Shown here in pieces: positions 44,300 through 53,591 of a stretch of 64,000 nt of DNA. Where the stretch lies: positions 50,283 to 114,282 of the forward strand of contig JAYZFP010000215.1 of the NCBI GenBank assembly GCA_036336715.1. The letters are read 5' to 3'. Source of the DNA: JABAAE01 sp036336715 (lineage in GTDB: Bacteria > Planctomycetota > Planctomycetia > Pirellulales > Pirellulaceae). A model generated the notes under the pieces. It saw nothing but the letters and a program-made list of their open reading frames with translations. It searched no databases and was not told where the DNA came from. The position numbers were made by a program, and so were the translations under genes. Positions within the stretch are counted from its first letter, which is position 1. Every line of letters begins with the position of its first letter.

Positions 44300-46423
44300 A
44301 TGCGTTTTGCAGGCCAATTTCACTCCCAAATCGCACTCTTTTTGTGCACCCTGCTGGCCTGCGCGTTCGGGTGCCGACCGCTGAGCCTGGACGACGCCCG
44401 GAAGATTGCCGAGGTCGCAAGCTGGACAGGTGACAACCGGGTCAGCATCCGGGAGAAAAAAACTGAAGAACTCTGGTCAAGGGCCAAAATCGTTTTCGGA
44501 TTCGGGCCCCAGCCTTCCAAACGGGCCGCTCTTTACATTCGTCGCTACGACGTGGAACCCAATTTCAGCCGCAGCAAGCTGGAAGCACTGAAGCAGCTGA
44601 GGGCACTGGCGGAACAGGAACCCGATCTCAACAAGGAATTCACCCTCTCCGAACTGGCGTTCCACGAGGCGACCGTGGACCACCGGATGGGGCGGCGGGA
44701 AAAGGCCAAGACCTGGTACCTGGCGAGCGTCTACCATGCTTACCGCTATCTCTTCTCGACCAATTTTGATTCCCAGCGAAACGCGTATGCCCCGGAATTT
44801 CGCATGACCGTCGATTACTACAATCGGTCGCTGGAAAATCTGCTGAGGATTCTGAACAAGGAAGATGGACTGAAACCAAACGTCGACCAGACAATCGAGG
44901 TGGACAACTGGGTGGTCCATTATCGGATTCAGCTTCACGGCCCCTGGCGGGAAGAAGAGATCGAAAAAATCGAGTTTGCCAACGACTTCGAAATCGAGGG
45001 TATCGGCAACAAGCATCGGACCGAGGGACTGGGGGTTCCGCTGATTGCCGTTCGTCGACGGGACGCTGAAAAATCCCGCATCGACAAGTATTACCCGACT
45101 GGCCTGGCATTACCCATGACGGCGTTTCTGCGTTTCAATGAATCCTGTTGCGAGGTGGGAAGCTCCAGTGGACAGGAGGTTGAGTGTGCTATTGAATTCC
45201 ACGACTCCCTGCGAAACCGGAACGTGCTGGTCGGCAACCGGAACGCACCGCTGGAAAGTGACATCACCACCCCGCTCGCCTATTTCCTACAGAACCCGCT
45301 GGTTTCCACCCAGGTCCTGGAGACCCTCGGACTTATCCAGGGAGACCTTCTGGAAGAAGTGGCAGGTCTGTACATGCTCGAACCCTACGATCCCAACCGG
45401 GTTCCGATCGTAATGGTCCACGGTCTTTGGTCCGGGCCCTTCACCTGGCTGGAAATGTTCAACGAACTGAGAGCTCTTCCCGAGATTCGGGAGAACTGCC
45501 AGTTCTGGTTTTATCTCTATCCGACCGGACAGCCGTTCTGGCTCAGCGCCCGGAACATGCGGCAGGACCTGGCCGAAGCCCGCGATCAGATCGATCCCGG
45601 CCGCCAGATCACGACCCTCGACCAGATGGTTCTGGTCGGGCACAGCATGGGGGGACTGATTTCCCGACTGCAGACGATCGATAGTGGTGATACCTTCTGG
45701 AATATCGTCAGCGATCGGCCCTTTGAAGAAATGGATACCGATGACAGGACTCGGCAGGACATCCGTGACACCCTGTTCTTCCGTGCCAATCCTTCAGTCA
45801 AACGGGTCGTTACGATTGGCACCCCGCATCGGGGAAGCAAGTTCGCCAACAACTTTACCCGTTGGCTGGGACACAAGGTCATTCGCCTGCCAGACATGCT
45901 GAACGAGTCCGTGGTCCAGAAGATCCGCAACCGGGATCAGATTTTCAGGAACCCCGAGGTATTGACCACTCGAACCAGCATTGACTCTCTCTCGCCGGAA
46001 TCCCCCTTCCTGTTGGAGTTGGTCAACGCCCGCTCAGCACCGTGGGTCACTACCCACAACATAGTGGGCGATGTCAAAAAGCGTCAGTACCTTGGCCTCG
46101 CCGGTGACTGGAAACCAACCCATAGCGATGGAATCGTATCCACCGAAAGCTCGATGCTCGAATCGGCGGTATCCTCGGTGACCGTCAATGCAAGGCACCA
46201 GGATATCCACCTGCAGCCAAAAACCATCCTCGAAATACGTAGAATCCTCCTGGCTCATGTGAGGGAGGTTCAATCCGACAAACTCCAACAGGCCCGGAAT
46301 TCAACACCCGAAACGACCAAACCGGCCAGGGTTCAACCAGCAAGCTTTGAGACGGCCGCTGGGCCCGAACCTTTCCGGGTCCCGCCAGACGGGGTTCCCG
46401 TCCCAACCAATTCCGGTCGATGA
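44300..46423 (+). CDS. alpha/beta-hydrolase (PGAP1/lipase-like) lipoprotein
   Basis: A 707-residue protein. The N-terminus ends in a lipobox-like LLACAFGC, so lipid anchoring is likely. Residues 50-370 are mainly helical and not recognised. The hydrolase fold follows: VPIVMVHGLWSGPFTWLEM (oxyanion region), nucleophile elbow VGHSMGGLIS with Ser449, VVTIGTPHRGSKFA, and a late His in ARHQDIHLQP. This pattern fits PGAP1-like or triacylglycerol-lipase-type esterases. ATG 44300 is chosen since it starts the signal; TTG 44282 and GTG 44291 are in frame upstream. It is divergent from the TPR-protease gene and converges with the DUF1501 gene. Confidence 0.88.
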   Translation: MRFAGQFHSQIALFLCTLLACAFGCRPLSLDDARKIAEVASWTGDNRVSIREKKTEELWSRAKIVFGFGPQPSKRAALYIRRYDVEPNFSRSKLEALKQLRALAEQEPDLNKEFTLSELAFHEATVDHRMGRREKAKTWYLASVYHAYRYLFSTNFDSQRNAYAPEFRMTVDYYNRSLENLLRILNKEDGLKPNVDQTIEVDNWVVHYRIQLHGPWREEEIEKIEFANDFEIEGIGNKHRTEGLGVPLIAVRRRDAEKSRIDKYYPTGLALPMTAFLRFNESCCEVGSSSGQEVECAIEFHDSLRNRNVLVGNRNAPLESDITTPLAYFLQNPLVSTQVLETLGLIQGDLLEEVAGLYMLEPYDPNRVPIVMVHGLWSGPFTWLEMFNELRALPEIRENCQFWFYLYPTGQPFWLSARNMRQDLAEARDQIDPGRQITTLDQMVLVGHSMGGLISRLQTIDSGDTFWNIVSDRPFEEMDTDDRTRQDIRDTLFFRANPSVKRVVTIGTPHRGSKFANNFTRWLGHKVIRLPDMLNESVVQKIRNRDQIFRNPEVLTTRTSIDSLSPESPFLLELVNARSAPWVTTHNIVGDVKKRQYLGLAGDWKPTHSDGIVSTESSMLESAVSSVTVNARHQDIHLQPKTILEIRRILLAHVREVQSDKLQQARNSTPETTKPARVQPASFETAAGPEPFRVPPDGVPVPTNSGR

Positions 46424-46445
46424 ATGTCATTACTTCCGTCTTTGC

Positions 46446-46476
46446 AACCGGCCGAACTTGTCCGGCGGGGCCGGTT
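46446..46476. terminator. hairpin between convergent genes
   Basis: AACCGGCC (46446-46453) pairs perfectly with GGCCGGTT (46469-46476) across a 15-base loop, in the 61-base gap between the convergent hydrolase and DUF1501 genes. There is no strong T-run on either side, so it may stop transcription in both directions only weakly. Confidence 0.45.
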
Positions 46477-46484
46477 CCTGCAAC

Positions 46485-47879
46485 TCAGGCGAGAATCTTT
46501 TTGGCCACGTTGCCCGCCACGTCGGTGAGCCGAAAATCACGGCCGGCATACCGGTAAGTCAATCTTTCGTGATCCAACCCCAGCAGGTGCAGAATGGTCG
46601 CATGCCAGTCGTGAATATGACATTTGTCCTCAACGGCTTCGTACCCGTACTCATCGGTGGCACCGTAGCTGAAACCACCCCGAACACCGCCACCTGCCAT
46701 CCAGGTGGTGTAACCCTTGTTGTTGTGGTCCCGACCATTTCCGCCCTGGGCAAAGGGGGTTCGGCCAAATTCACCACCCCAGATAACCAGGGTATCCTTG
46801 AGCATGTCCCTTTGTTTGAGATCGGTCAGCAAGGCCGAGATCGGACCGTCTATCTCGCCACATTTCTGGGGCAGGACAGTGGACAGATTGGCATGGTGGT
46901 CCCAGCTACCATGGGAAACCTCGACAAACCGTACCCCCTCTTCCACGAAGCGCCTGGCCAGCAGACATTGACGCGCAAAACCGTCATTACCCCTGCCCAC
47001 TCCATAGAGATCCAGTGTCTCTTTTGATTCGCGCGAAATATCCATCAGCCTGGGCATTTCGTCCTGCATGCGAAAAGCAAGCTCGAAAGATTCGATCACT
47101 CCCTCCACACCCGGATTTTCCTTTTCCCGCTGCAGTTTCTCCCGGTTCAGTTCCTGGATCAGGTCCAGTTGCTGACGCTGCTGCTCCTTGTTGAGCTGGT
47201 TGTTCTTGATATCCGGAACCAGTTCAGCCGGATCGACACGATTTCGACGACGGAAGTTCCCCCGGCCAGCCTGATTACCGATCACGGTTCCCTGGTAGAC
47301 CGCCGGCAAAAACGCACTGCCGTGATTCTGTGCCGTACCGGCAGGCGGATTGAGCGAGATGAATCCCGGCATGCTGTCGTTTTCGGTCCCCAGTCCGTAC
47401 AACGTCCAGGCGCCCAGTGAAGGCCTCACAAACTGGGCGTTACCGGTATGCATCTGGGTCAGCGCCCGGGGGTGCACCGGCTGGTCACAATGCATCGATC
47501 GGATCAGGCAGAGGTCGTCGGCATGGCTGGACAGGCCGGGCAGCAACTCCGAGATCCGCAGTCCGCTCTGGCCACTGGGATTGAACTTCCACTGCGGCTT
47601 GAGGTAATTACCCCGAAACCGGGAAGGCTTGCCGTCGTCCCTGTAAAGCTGCGGCTTGTAATCAAAGGTATCCACGTGCGAGGGCCCGCCCCGCATGCAG
47701 AGGAAGATCACACGCTTGGCCGTAGCCTCGAAATGGGGCTTGCGAGGTGCCAGCGGATTGGTGGATTCGTCGGGGAGCAGAGACCCTGCCTCGACGGAAC
47801 TGAGACCGGCAAACGCCAGGTATCCGAATCCGGCGGAAGCGGCTTTCAATGCATGTCTTCGCGAGATGAATTCGTTCAT
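46485..47879 (-). CDS. DUF1501 family secreted protein, partner of the PSCyt/DUF1553 protein
   Basis: A 464-residue DUF1501 protein with a Tat-type N-terminus (MNEFISRRHALKAASAGFGYLA). Family marks: RVIFLCMRGGPSHVDTFDYKP, SGLRISELLPGLSSHADDLC, GFISLNPPAGTAQNHGSAFLP, and the C-terminal TLVIWGGEFGRTPFAQGGNGRDHN and HIHDWHATILHLLGLDHERL. It follows the PSCyt/DUF1549/DUF1553 gene by 27 bases on the same strand, the standard planctomycete pair, so the two products probably act together in the periplasm. Family function is unproven. Confidence 0.95.
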   Translation of the reverse strand: MNEFISRRHALKAASAGFGYLAFAGLSSVEAGSLLPDESTNPLAPRKPHFEATAKRVIFLCMRGGPSHVDTFDYKPQLYRDDGKPSRFRGNYLKPQWKFNPSGQSGLRISELLPGLSSHADDLCLIRSMHCDQPVHPRALTQMHTGNAQFVRPSLGAWTLYGLGTENDSMPGFISLNPPAGTAQNHGSAFLPAVYQGTVIGNQAGRGNFRRRNRVDPAELVPDIKNNQLNKEQQRQQLDLIQELNREKLQREKENPGVEGVIESFELAFRMQDEMPRLMDISRESKETLDLYGVGRGNDGFARQCLLARRFVEEGVRFVEVSHGSWDHHANLSTVLPQKCGEIDGPISALLTDLKQRDMLKDTLVIWGGEFGRTPFAQGGNGRDHNNKGYTTWMAGGGVRGGFSYGATDEYGYEAVEDKCHIHDWHATILHLLGLDHERLTYRYAGRDFRLTDVAGNVAKKILA

Positions 47880-47906
47880 GATAATCTCTGGAATCTGGTT
47901 GGCTGA

Positions 47907-50405
47907 CTAGTTCAGGAAACGGAATTCGGCGGATGCAAACAGTGCCTGACAGAATGCAGACAGCCGCCCCAGTTGATCGGTCCGCCGCGTGTCCCTGGCG
48001 GAATCATAACGGTCAAAAAACCGGTTGGCCGCGGCGATTTCATTGGGCGTTGCATTTCTCCCATAGCAGAGCACAAAAGCGTGGTTGACCTGTTGGCTGG
48101 GATCTTCGGATTCGCTGGCCAGGACCCGCGCCAGCGATTCGGCCTGCTCGAGAACAAAACGGTTGTTCAACATATAGAGGGCCTGGGAGGGCGTATTGGA
48201 AGATTCCCGCTTGCCCATCACCATGGACGGCTCGGCGAAATCGAATACGGCCAGGACCCTGGGCAGGTTATCCCGCATGACAGGAAGGTAGACCGAACGG
48301 TAGGTTTTTGTCTCGTCCCAGGTCAATTGTCCCGTTCGCAGCTGCTGACGGGTGCCTGCCAACTGGGAAACCTGGGAACCCCGTGGTCGATCAAAGCTGA
48401 TGTTTTTCGAAACGAAAAGCATCGAGTCCCGTAGAACCTCCGCATCGATACGCCGCTTGTTGGCCCGCCAGCGATAACGGTTGTCCGGATCGATTTCAAA
48501 ATTGTCCTGATCGAATTCGGATGACATCCGGTAGGTTCTGCTGGTAACAATCTCCTTGATGATTGTCTTGACGGACCAGTTGGATTCCATGAATCGAACC
48601 GCCAGGTAGTCCAGCAATTCCGGGTGAGTGGGAGATTGTCCCGTGGCGCCGAAATTCTCGGGTGTTGCCACAATGCCATCTCCAAACAGGTGTTGCCAGA
48701 TCCGGTTGACCATCACCCGGGCCGTCAGAGGATTCTTTTCGTCGGTCATCCATTTGGCCATTTCCAGTCGCCCACCCGATTTGGAACTGATCCGGGCCGG
48801 TCGATTCAGCAGAACCTGGACAAACCCCCGCTCCACCTCTTGGGCCGGCTGATTCAGTTCTCCCCGAACGAGCAAACGTGCGTTCTGGGGAACTTCCCTG
48901 GGCTGCACTCCCATGCAATAGCTGGCCGGGCTTCCGTTATCCTTGACCGATTTGATCTCCGCATCGAGGGCCGCGGCCGCGCCGCTGACACGCCCCAGTT
49001 GATTCGTACTTACCCGGGGGTCGTTAGCACTGACTTTCTTTCCATCGATGTAGAGCTGTCCCCGGACTGCCAGTCGACGGTTGCGGAGGATCGTGGCGGC
49101 TTCTTCCTGTAATCGCTCCCGTTCCTTCTTCTTTTCCGCTATTTCCGCCGGGGTCAGCGGTTGGGTTCCCGGGTCCGGATCGTCAACCGGCAACTCGATC
49201 AGGGAACTGGGGCGTCGGTTGCGGGTTAAGGAAGCCGTACCAAAGTAAGTATTGGTGCTGAGAAACACACCGGCCATCGCGTAGTAGTCGGTCTGCGGAA
49301 TTGGGTCGAACTTGTGATCGTGACAACGGGCGCAGGCAACCGAAAGCCCCAGCACCACACGGGTGGTGGTATCAATCTGTTCATCCACCATGTCTGCCAC
49401 GAATTGCCGCGGGTTCTGCTCGGAAAGCGTCTTGGGGCCCATGGCCAGGAAGCCGGTCGCGATCAGGTTCTCTGCCCACTGTTCATCCGTCTGGACCGGC
49501 AGCAGGTCACCGGCAATCTGTTCGCGGACAAACTGGTCGTAGGGCTTGTCCTCATTGAAGGAATCGATCACATAATCACGGTAACGCCAGGCGTGCAGGA
49601 ACATCGCGTTCAGTTCCTTACCGGAAGACTCGGCGTAACGGGCGACATCCAGCCAGTGTCGCCCCCAACGTTCCCCGTAACGTTCATTGTCCAGCAGCCG
49701 ATCCGTTACGTAGGCAATGGCCCTTTCGGGGTCGGTTTTCCATTCCCGTGAAAACCATTCCAGCTGTTCCGGGTTGGGGGGCAAGCCCACCAGGTCAACG
49801 CACAAACGTCGCAGGAAGGTTTCCGCGTCCGCATCGGCAGCGGGGCTGAGGTTGTTTTCGCGGAGTCCCGCGGCAATAAAGTGATCAATGTCTCCACGTG
49901 CCCAGCCGGGGTCCCCGTTGACCGGCGGTTCGGTTTTGACCGGTTGGCGAAAGGACCAGAATTCCTTCTTGGCGGCCAGGATGTCCTGGCGGCTGATGCT
50001 GGTGTTCACCTTCTTGATTTTGACCACCCGCGGGTCGGGAGCTCCCATCAAGATCCACTTCCTGATGTCTTCAATTTCGTTACGGGCCAGTGAACGACCG
50101 GGCGGCATCTCCCAGTCCTCGTAATTGATGGCGCTCCACAGAGTTCCTTTATCCAGCGAACCGGGAACCAGCCCCTCGCCTGAATCTCCCCCTGCCAGCA
50201 ACCCCTCCCGGGTATCGAGCATCAGGCCGCCGCGGGCTTTCCCGGTTTTCTGGGAATGGCAGCCATAGCAGTTTTTCACCAACACCGGACGAATCCGGGA
50301 CTCGAAAAACTCTTCCTGCTCGGGATCTATTTTTTTGGACTGGGCCACCGCGGCACCTGCAAAACAGGTCAGGGCCAGCATCGCAAAAATGGAGGAGCGG
50401 ATCAT
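47907..50405 (-). CDS. PSCyt1/DUF1549/DUF1553 (PSD1) secreted cytochrome-like protein
   Basis: An 832-residue planctomycete cytochrome-like protein. A signal peptide (MLALTCFAGAAVAQS) is followed by CYGCH near residue 43 with EMPPGRSL as the likely distal ligand region. The DUF1549 part is marked by RRLCVDLVGLPPNPEQLEWF and GRHWLDVARYAES near 250, and the DUF1553 part by NPLTARVMVNRIWQHLFGDG near 557 and TPSQALYMLNNRFVLEQAE. ATG at 50403-50405 is preferred over upstream codons because it begins the signal. DUF1501 follows, and an EF-hand protein precedes after 71 bases; the three are probably one operon. Confidence 0.95.
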   Translation of the reverse strand: MIRSSIFAMLALTCFAGAAVAQSKKIDPEQEEFFESRIRPVLVKNCYGCHSQKTGKARGGLMLDTREGLLAGGDSGEGLVPGSLDKGTLWSAINYEDWEMPPGRSLARNEIEDIRKWILMGAPDPRVVKIKKVNTSISRQDILAAKKEFWSFRQPVKTEPPVNGDPGWARGDIDHFIAAGLRENNLSPAADADAETFLRRLCVDLVGLPPNPEQLEWFSREWKTDPERAIAYVTDRLLDNERYGERWGRHWLDVARYAESSGKELNAMFLHAWRYRDYVIDSFNEDKPYDQFVREQIAGDLLPVQTDEQWAENLIATGFLAMGPKTLSEQNPRQFVADMVDEQIDTTTRVVLGLSVACARCHDHKFDPIPQTDYYAMAGVFLSTNTYFGTASLTRNRRPSSLIELPVDDPDPGTQPLTPAEIAEKKKERERLQEEAATILRNRRLAVRGQLYIDGKKVSANDPRVSTNQLGRVSGAAAALDAEIKSVKDNGSPASYCMGVQPREVPQNARLLVRGELNQPAQEVERGFVQVLLNRPARISSKSGGRLEMAKWMTDEKNPLTARVMVNRIWQHLFGDGIVATPENFGATGQSPTHPELLDYLAVRFMESNWSVKTIIKEIVTSRTYRMSSEFDQDNFEIDPDNRYRWRANKRRIDAEVLRDSMLFVSKNISFDRPRGSQVSQLAGTRQQLRTGQLTWDETKTYRSVYLPVMRDNLPRVLAVFDFAEPSMVMGKRESSNTPSQALYMLNNRFVLEQAESLARVLASESEDPSQQVNHAFVLCYGRNATPNEIAAANRFFDRYDSARDTRRTDQLGRLSAFCQALFASAEFRFLN

Positions 50406-50476
50406 GTTCAGCTTTCTGTCAGGGATCTTGTGAGATTCATTGAACATCGGGACAACAGAAGAGCCTGCTGACTCAG

Positions 50477-51079
50477 TCAATCTTCCATTCCGGGCCGCTT
50501 CGGTTTGACCGGATCCGTATCGGGCCGTTCAAAACGGTCTCCTGATTTCCTCTTGCCGGCTTCACCACCACGCATCTGACGCATTCGATCAACCAGGGCG
50601 TTGAATTGCTCGATGATCGCCTGCTGTTCGCGGGAGTCCAGATTGCCATCTCCATTTCGATCTCCCTCCTTGAACAACCGGGCCAGGTCGAGCATCCTGC
50701 CCCCGCGGCCACCCGCCGCATTTCCAGGCCCTGGCAACTCTCCAGCTTTCCCTTTTTTCCCGCGGGGAGATTCTCCCGCGGGACCGCCTGGCTGAGCTCC
50801 CCGTTTTCCTCTCATATCCATCAATTTGGCCAATTCAGTCCGATCGACGAAACCGTCGCCGTTTCCGTCCATCTGCGCGAACCGTTCTTTCATTCTGTCC
50901 GGGGCCTCTTCCCTGGACAATTTGCCATCCTGGTTCCGGTCAAGGGCCTTCAGCATCCGCTCGAAACTTGCACCTCCCTGCCCGGGACGTGGCCGCCCTT
51001 TTCTTTTTTCGTCCTGGGCGTTCAGCCCGGAAACCACTAAAAACAAAGCCATGGCGGCGAAAATACCGGTAAATTTCAT
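50477..51079 (-). CDS. secreted EF-hand protein
   Basis: A 200-residue protein with a signal peptide (FAAMALFLVVSGLNAQ) and three canonical EF-hand loops: DRNQDGKLSREE, DGNGDGFVDRTE and DRNGDGNLDSRE, each with Asp/Asn at positions 1, 3, 5 and Glu at 12. Between the second and third is a Gly/Pro/Lys-rich linker. Calcium binding outside the cytoplasm is likely. It is the first gene of the EF-hand, PSCyt, DUF1501 run. ATG 51091 and 51130 are alternative starts; 51079 begins the signal. Confidence 0.9.
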   Translation of the reverse strand: MKFTGIFAAMALFLVVSGLNAQDEKRKGRPRPGQGGASFERMLKALDRNQDGKLSREEAPDRMKERFAQMDGNGDGFVDRTELAKLMDMRGKRGAQPGGPAGESPRGKKGKAGELPGPGNAAGGRGGRMLDLARLFKEGDRNGDGNLDSREQQAIIEQFNALVDRMRQMRGGEAGKRKSGDRFERPDTDPVKPKRPGMED

Positions 51080-51315
51080 TTTTAATTCCATAAGCAAAAG
51101 GTGAATTGGGAGTCGCTGTGCATTATCCAACGCAGAACCGGCCGCCAGAAGACCGCATTTTCATCAATTTTTTTCAAATCAACCCATCCGCCCCTCCCAC
51201 CGCCTGCCGCTGATCCGGTTCAAATTGTGGATCAAGCGGTTAAAACTATGTGGAACGGTCCGCCCACAGCGGGCGGACATCCCCTGGAAACCAACTGGAA
51301 ACCTACTCAAATCAG

Positions 51316-51777
51316 ATGTCAGCAGAAGAAAAAATTGCAGAATTGGAATTGCCCCCGGCGCCCAAACCGGCAGGTGTCTATAAACCCTGTTACGTCATTG
51401 GCAACATGTGTTATTTCTCCGGACATGGCCCGGTGCAGTCGGATGGGTCCCTGATTCGGGGGCGTGTCGGCGACGGCGTGGACCAGGACTACGGTTACAA
51501 CGCGGCCAGGCAGACCGGCTTGGCAATCCTCGCGACCCTGAAGGCACAGCTGGATGATCTCGGCCGAATCAAGCGGGTCGTCAAATTGCTGGGGATGGTC
51601 AATTGTGTCGCGGATTTCGAAAACCACCCGGCCGTCATCAACGGGTGCAGCGAGCTCTTTCGTGATGTCTTTGGCGAAGACGAGGGCGTCGGTGTCCGCA
51701 GTGCTGTCGGCATGGGCTCCCTGCCCGGCAACATCACCGTCGAAATCGAAGGGGTTGTCGAACTCAACGAAGAGTAG
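51316..51777 (+). CDS. RidA/YjgF-family protein
   Basis: A 153-residue cytoplasmic protein of the RidA (YjgF/YER057c/UK114) family, whose members hydrolyse reactive enamine/imine intermediates or bind small ligands. Family marks: YFSGHGPVQSDGSLIRGRVG, QDYGYNAARQTGLAILATLK, VVKLLGMVNCVADFENHPAV, and the end VRSAVGMGSLPGNITVEIEG with the conserved Arg. The ATG at 51316 is the first codon with a family-like N-terminus; the reading from 51250 adds unrelated residues. It converges with the NtrC-type gene. The exact substrate is unknown. Confidence 0.88.
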   Translation: MSAEEKIAELELPPAPKPAGVYKPCYVIGNMCYFSGHGPVQSDGSLIRGRVGDGVDQDYGYNAARQTGLAILATLKAQLDDLGRIKRVVKLLGMVNCVADFENHPAVINGCSELFRDVFGEDEGVGVRSAVGMGSLPGNITVEIEGVVELNEE

Positions 51778-51800
51778 TTTCCCGGGAACCAGATCAGCGC

Positions 51801-51845
51801 AAACAACCGGCGGGGTTCCTGCACATCCCCGCCGTTTGTTTTATT
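51801..51845. terminator. Rho-independent-type terminator between convergent genes
   Basis: CGGCGGGG (51808-51815) and CCCCGCCG (51827-51834) form an 8-base GC stem with an 11-base loop, followed on the plus strand by TTTGTTTTATT and preceded by AAACAA, so it can serve the RidA gene and perhaps the opposite NtrC-type gene. Confidence 0.65.
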
Positions 51846-51931
51846 GGACCAGCTTTTCGCGGCAGAACCCCGTCTGCCAGGGCAGGAAAGAGCCACCTGG
51901 AGGTCGCGGTTACAAGGACTGCAGGCCGAAA

Positions 51932-53326
51932 TCAGTTGGGGCAAAGTTCTTCCAAGCCCAGCTTCTTCATCTTCTTGTAAAGCGTGGTGCGATTGATCCC
52001 CAACCATTCCGCCGTTTCATTGCGATTGAAGTTGTTCTGCTTCAGGACCCGCAGGATGATCTGACGTTCCGGTTCTTCAAGGGCTTCCTTGAGAGTTTTC
52101 CGAATATCCGAGGCTACGGCCAGCGGTGTGGAGTTCTGTCGGAGCATCGGTGGCAAATCCGCCAGGCCAATGTACTCTGACCTGGACAGCAGAATGGCCC
52201 GCTCGACGATGTTCTGCAGCTCCCGAACATTACCAGGCCAATGGTAGGCCTGCATTTGCAGGATAGCCTCTTCCTCAAAGCCCCTGACCTTTTTACCGAG
52301 TTGCTCGCTGGCCTGCTGGAGAAAATGCTCGGTCAACAGCGGAATATCGCTGGTTCGTTCCCGAAGGGGCGGAAGCTCTAGGTTGATTACGTTGATGCGA
52401 TAGAAAAGATCCTGGCGAAACCTTCCCTCGGCGACGGCTGTTTCCAGGTTCTCATTGGTGGCCAGGATGACACGAGTATCCACGTTGTGTGTCACGCTGC
52501 CCCCCACCTGCTCAAATTCAAAGTCCTGCAAGACCCTCAACAGCTTGACCTGCAGACTCTGCGATGCTGTCCCGATTTCATCCAGAAAGATGGTACCGGT
52601 GTCCGCCTGTTTGAACTTTCCGATTTTGTCTCCGGTTGCGCCGGTAAACGACCCAGCGACATGACCGAATAATTCACTTTCGAGAAGGGTTTCCGGGAGT
52701 GCTCCACAGGCAATCTCGACAAAGGGGTTCTTGCGGCGACTGCTCGCCTGGTGAATGGAACGGGCGATCAACGATTTTCCGGTGCCACTTTCGCCCGTCA
52801 CGAGGATCGTTGCCCGGGTGTCGGCAACGCTCTCCACGATTTCAAACTGTTTTTTCATCGACTCATCAAAACCGACGACTCCATCCAGCGAAAAGCGGTG
52901 ATCCAGCTCAGCTTTCAATCGCTGGTTTTCTTCCATAACTTTCTGCTGTGAAAGTGCCCGCTCGATCGCGACCTGCAACTCGTCATCGATGATCGGTTTG
53001 GTGAGCAGATCAAAGGCCCCGGCTCGCAGGGATTCGACACCTGTATTCATGGAAGCATATCCGGTAAGGAAAATAACGGGGGTTTTGGGTTGATTGTGTT
53101 TGCAGGCCCTTAACAACTCGAACCCGTCGGATTCTTCCAATCGAAGATCGGTGATGATCAGGTCAAACACGTTGGCCTGGGCGAGCGATTTCCCCGATTC
53201 AACGGTGGTGGCTTCGGCAACCTCGTATCCCAGTGATCGCATCCACTCGGCCATCGATTCGAGCAATCGCTGGTCGTCATCAACCAACAGGATGGATCGA
53301 CGGGAATCTTTGTTGAGGGACTTCAT
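51932..53326 (-). CDS. NtrC-type sigma-54-dependent response regulator with GSFTGA loop
   Basis: A 464-residue three-domain regulator. Receiver: VDDDQ acid pocket, phosphoacceptor Asp60 in ITDLRL, LTGYAS and TKPI with the conserved Lys. AAA+ domain: Walker A GESGTGKS at 178-185, LDEIGTASQSLQVKLLRVLQ, GRFRQDLFYRINVINLELPPLRER. The sigma-54-contact loop, normally GAFTGA, reads GSFTGA at 225-230. C-terminal Fis-type HTH: NRNETAEWLGINRTTLYKKM. ATG at 53324-53326 starts it. No histidine kinase is nearby, so it is an orphan. A NarL-type regulator is divergent across a 265-base gap. Genes controlled are unknown. Confidence 0.93.
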   Translation of the reverse strand: MKSLNKDSRRSILLVDDDQRLLESMAEWMRSLGYEVAEATTVESGKSLAQANVFDLIITDLRLEESDGFELLRACKHNQPKTPVIFLTGYASMNTGVESLRAGAFDLLTKPIIDDELQVAIERALSQQKVMEENQRLKAELDHRFSLDGVVGFDESMKKQFEIVESVADTRATILVTGESGTGKSLIARSIHQASSRRKNPFVEIACGALPETLLESELFGHVAGSFTGATGDKIGKFKQADTGTIFLDEIGTASQSLQVKLLRVLQDFEFEQVGGSVTHNVDTRVILATNENLETAVAEGRFRQDLFYRINVINLELPPLRERTSDIPLLTEHFLQQASEQLGKKVRGFEEEAILQMQAYHWPGNVRELQNIVERAILLSRSEYIGLADLPPMLRQNSTPLAVASDIRKTLKEALEEPERQIILRVLKQNNFNRNETAEWLGINRTTLYKKMKKLGLEELCPN

Positions 53327-53394
53327 TTGACAGGCTCGCCTATGAATTCTGATGGAAATGCACTTTGACCGTTGAGAATACTTAGGGCGCCGAA

Positions 53395-53441
53395 TGGCAC
53401 ATGTCAAAAAACTTCAACATGTCGAAATAAGTCAACATGGC
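53395..53441. repeat. 18-base-spaced repeats (operator-like) upstream of two regulator genes
   Basis: ACATG occurs at 53399, 53417 and 53435, exactly 18 bases apart. The first two 18-base units share 14 of 18 positions and both begin ACATGTC, a palindromic core (ACATGT). The array lies in the gap between the divergent NtrC-type and NarL-type regulator genes, the place for an operator. Confidence 0.6.
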
Positions 53442-53591
53442 TGTCGAGGAACCTTTTACGCCCGTTATTCGGGATAAAATGAAAATTCGGAACCCAACCC
53501 TGGTTCGAAGTCTTCTTGATTCAACAGAGTCCTCAAGCTCTGATGGATTTCAGCCTCCACCCAACGGCACAGGTAACTGTAGAGAATTCAA

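Noticed and set aside
53395..53400. TGGCAC resembling the -24 element of a sigma-54 promoter
   Set aside because: The matching TTGC-type -12 element is absent five bases later (AAAAA there).
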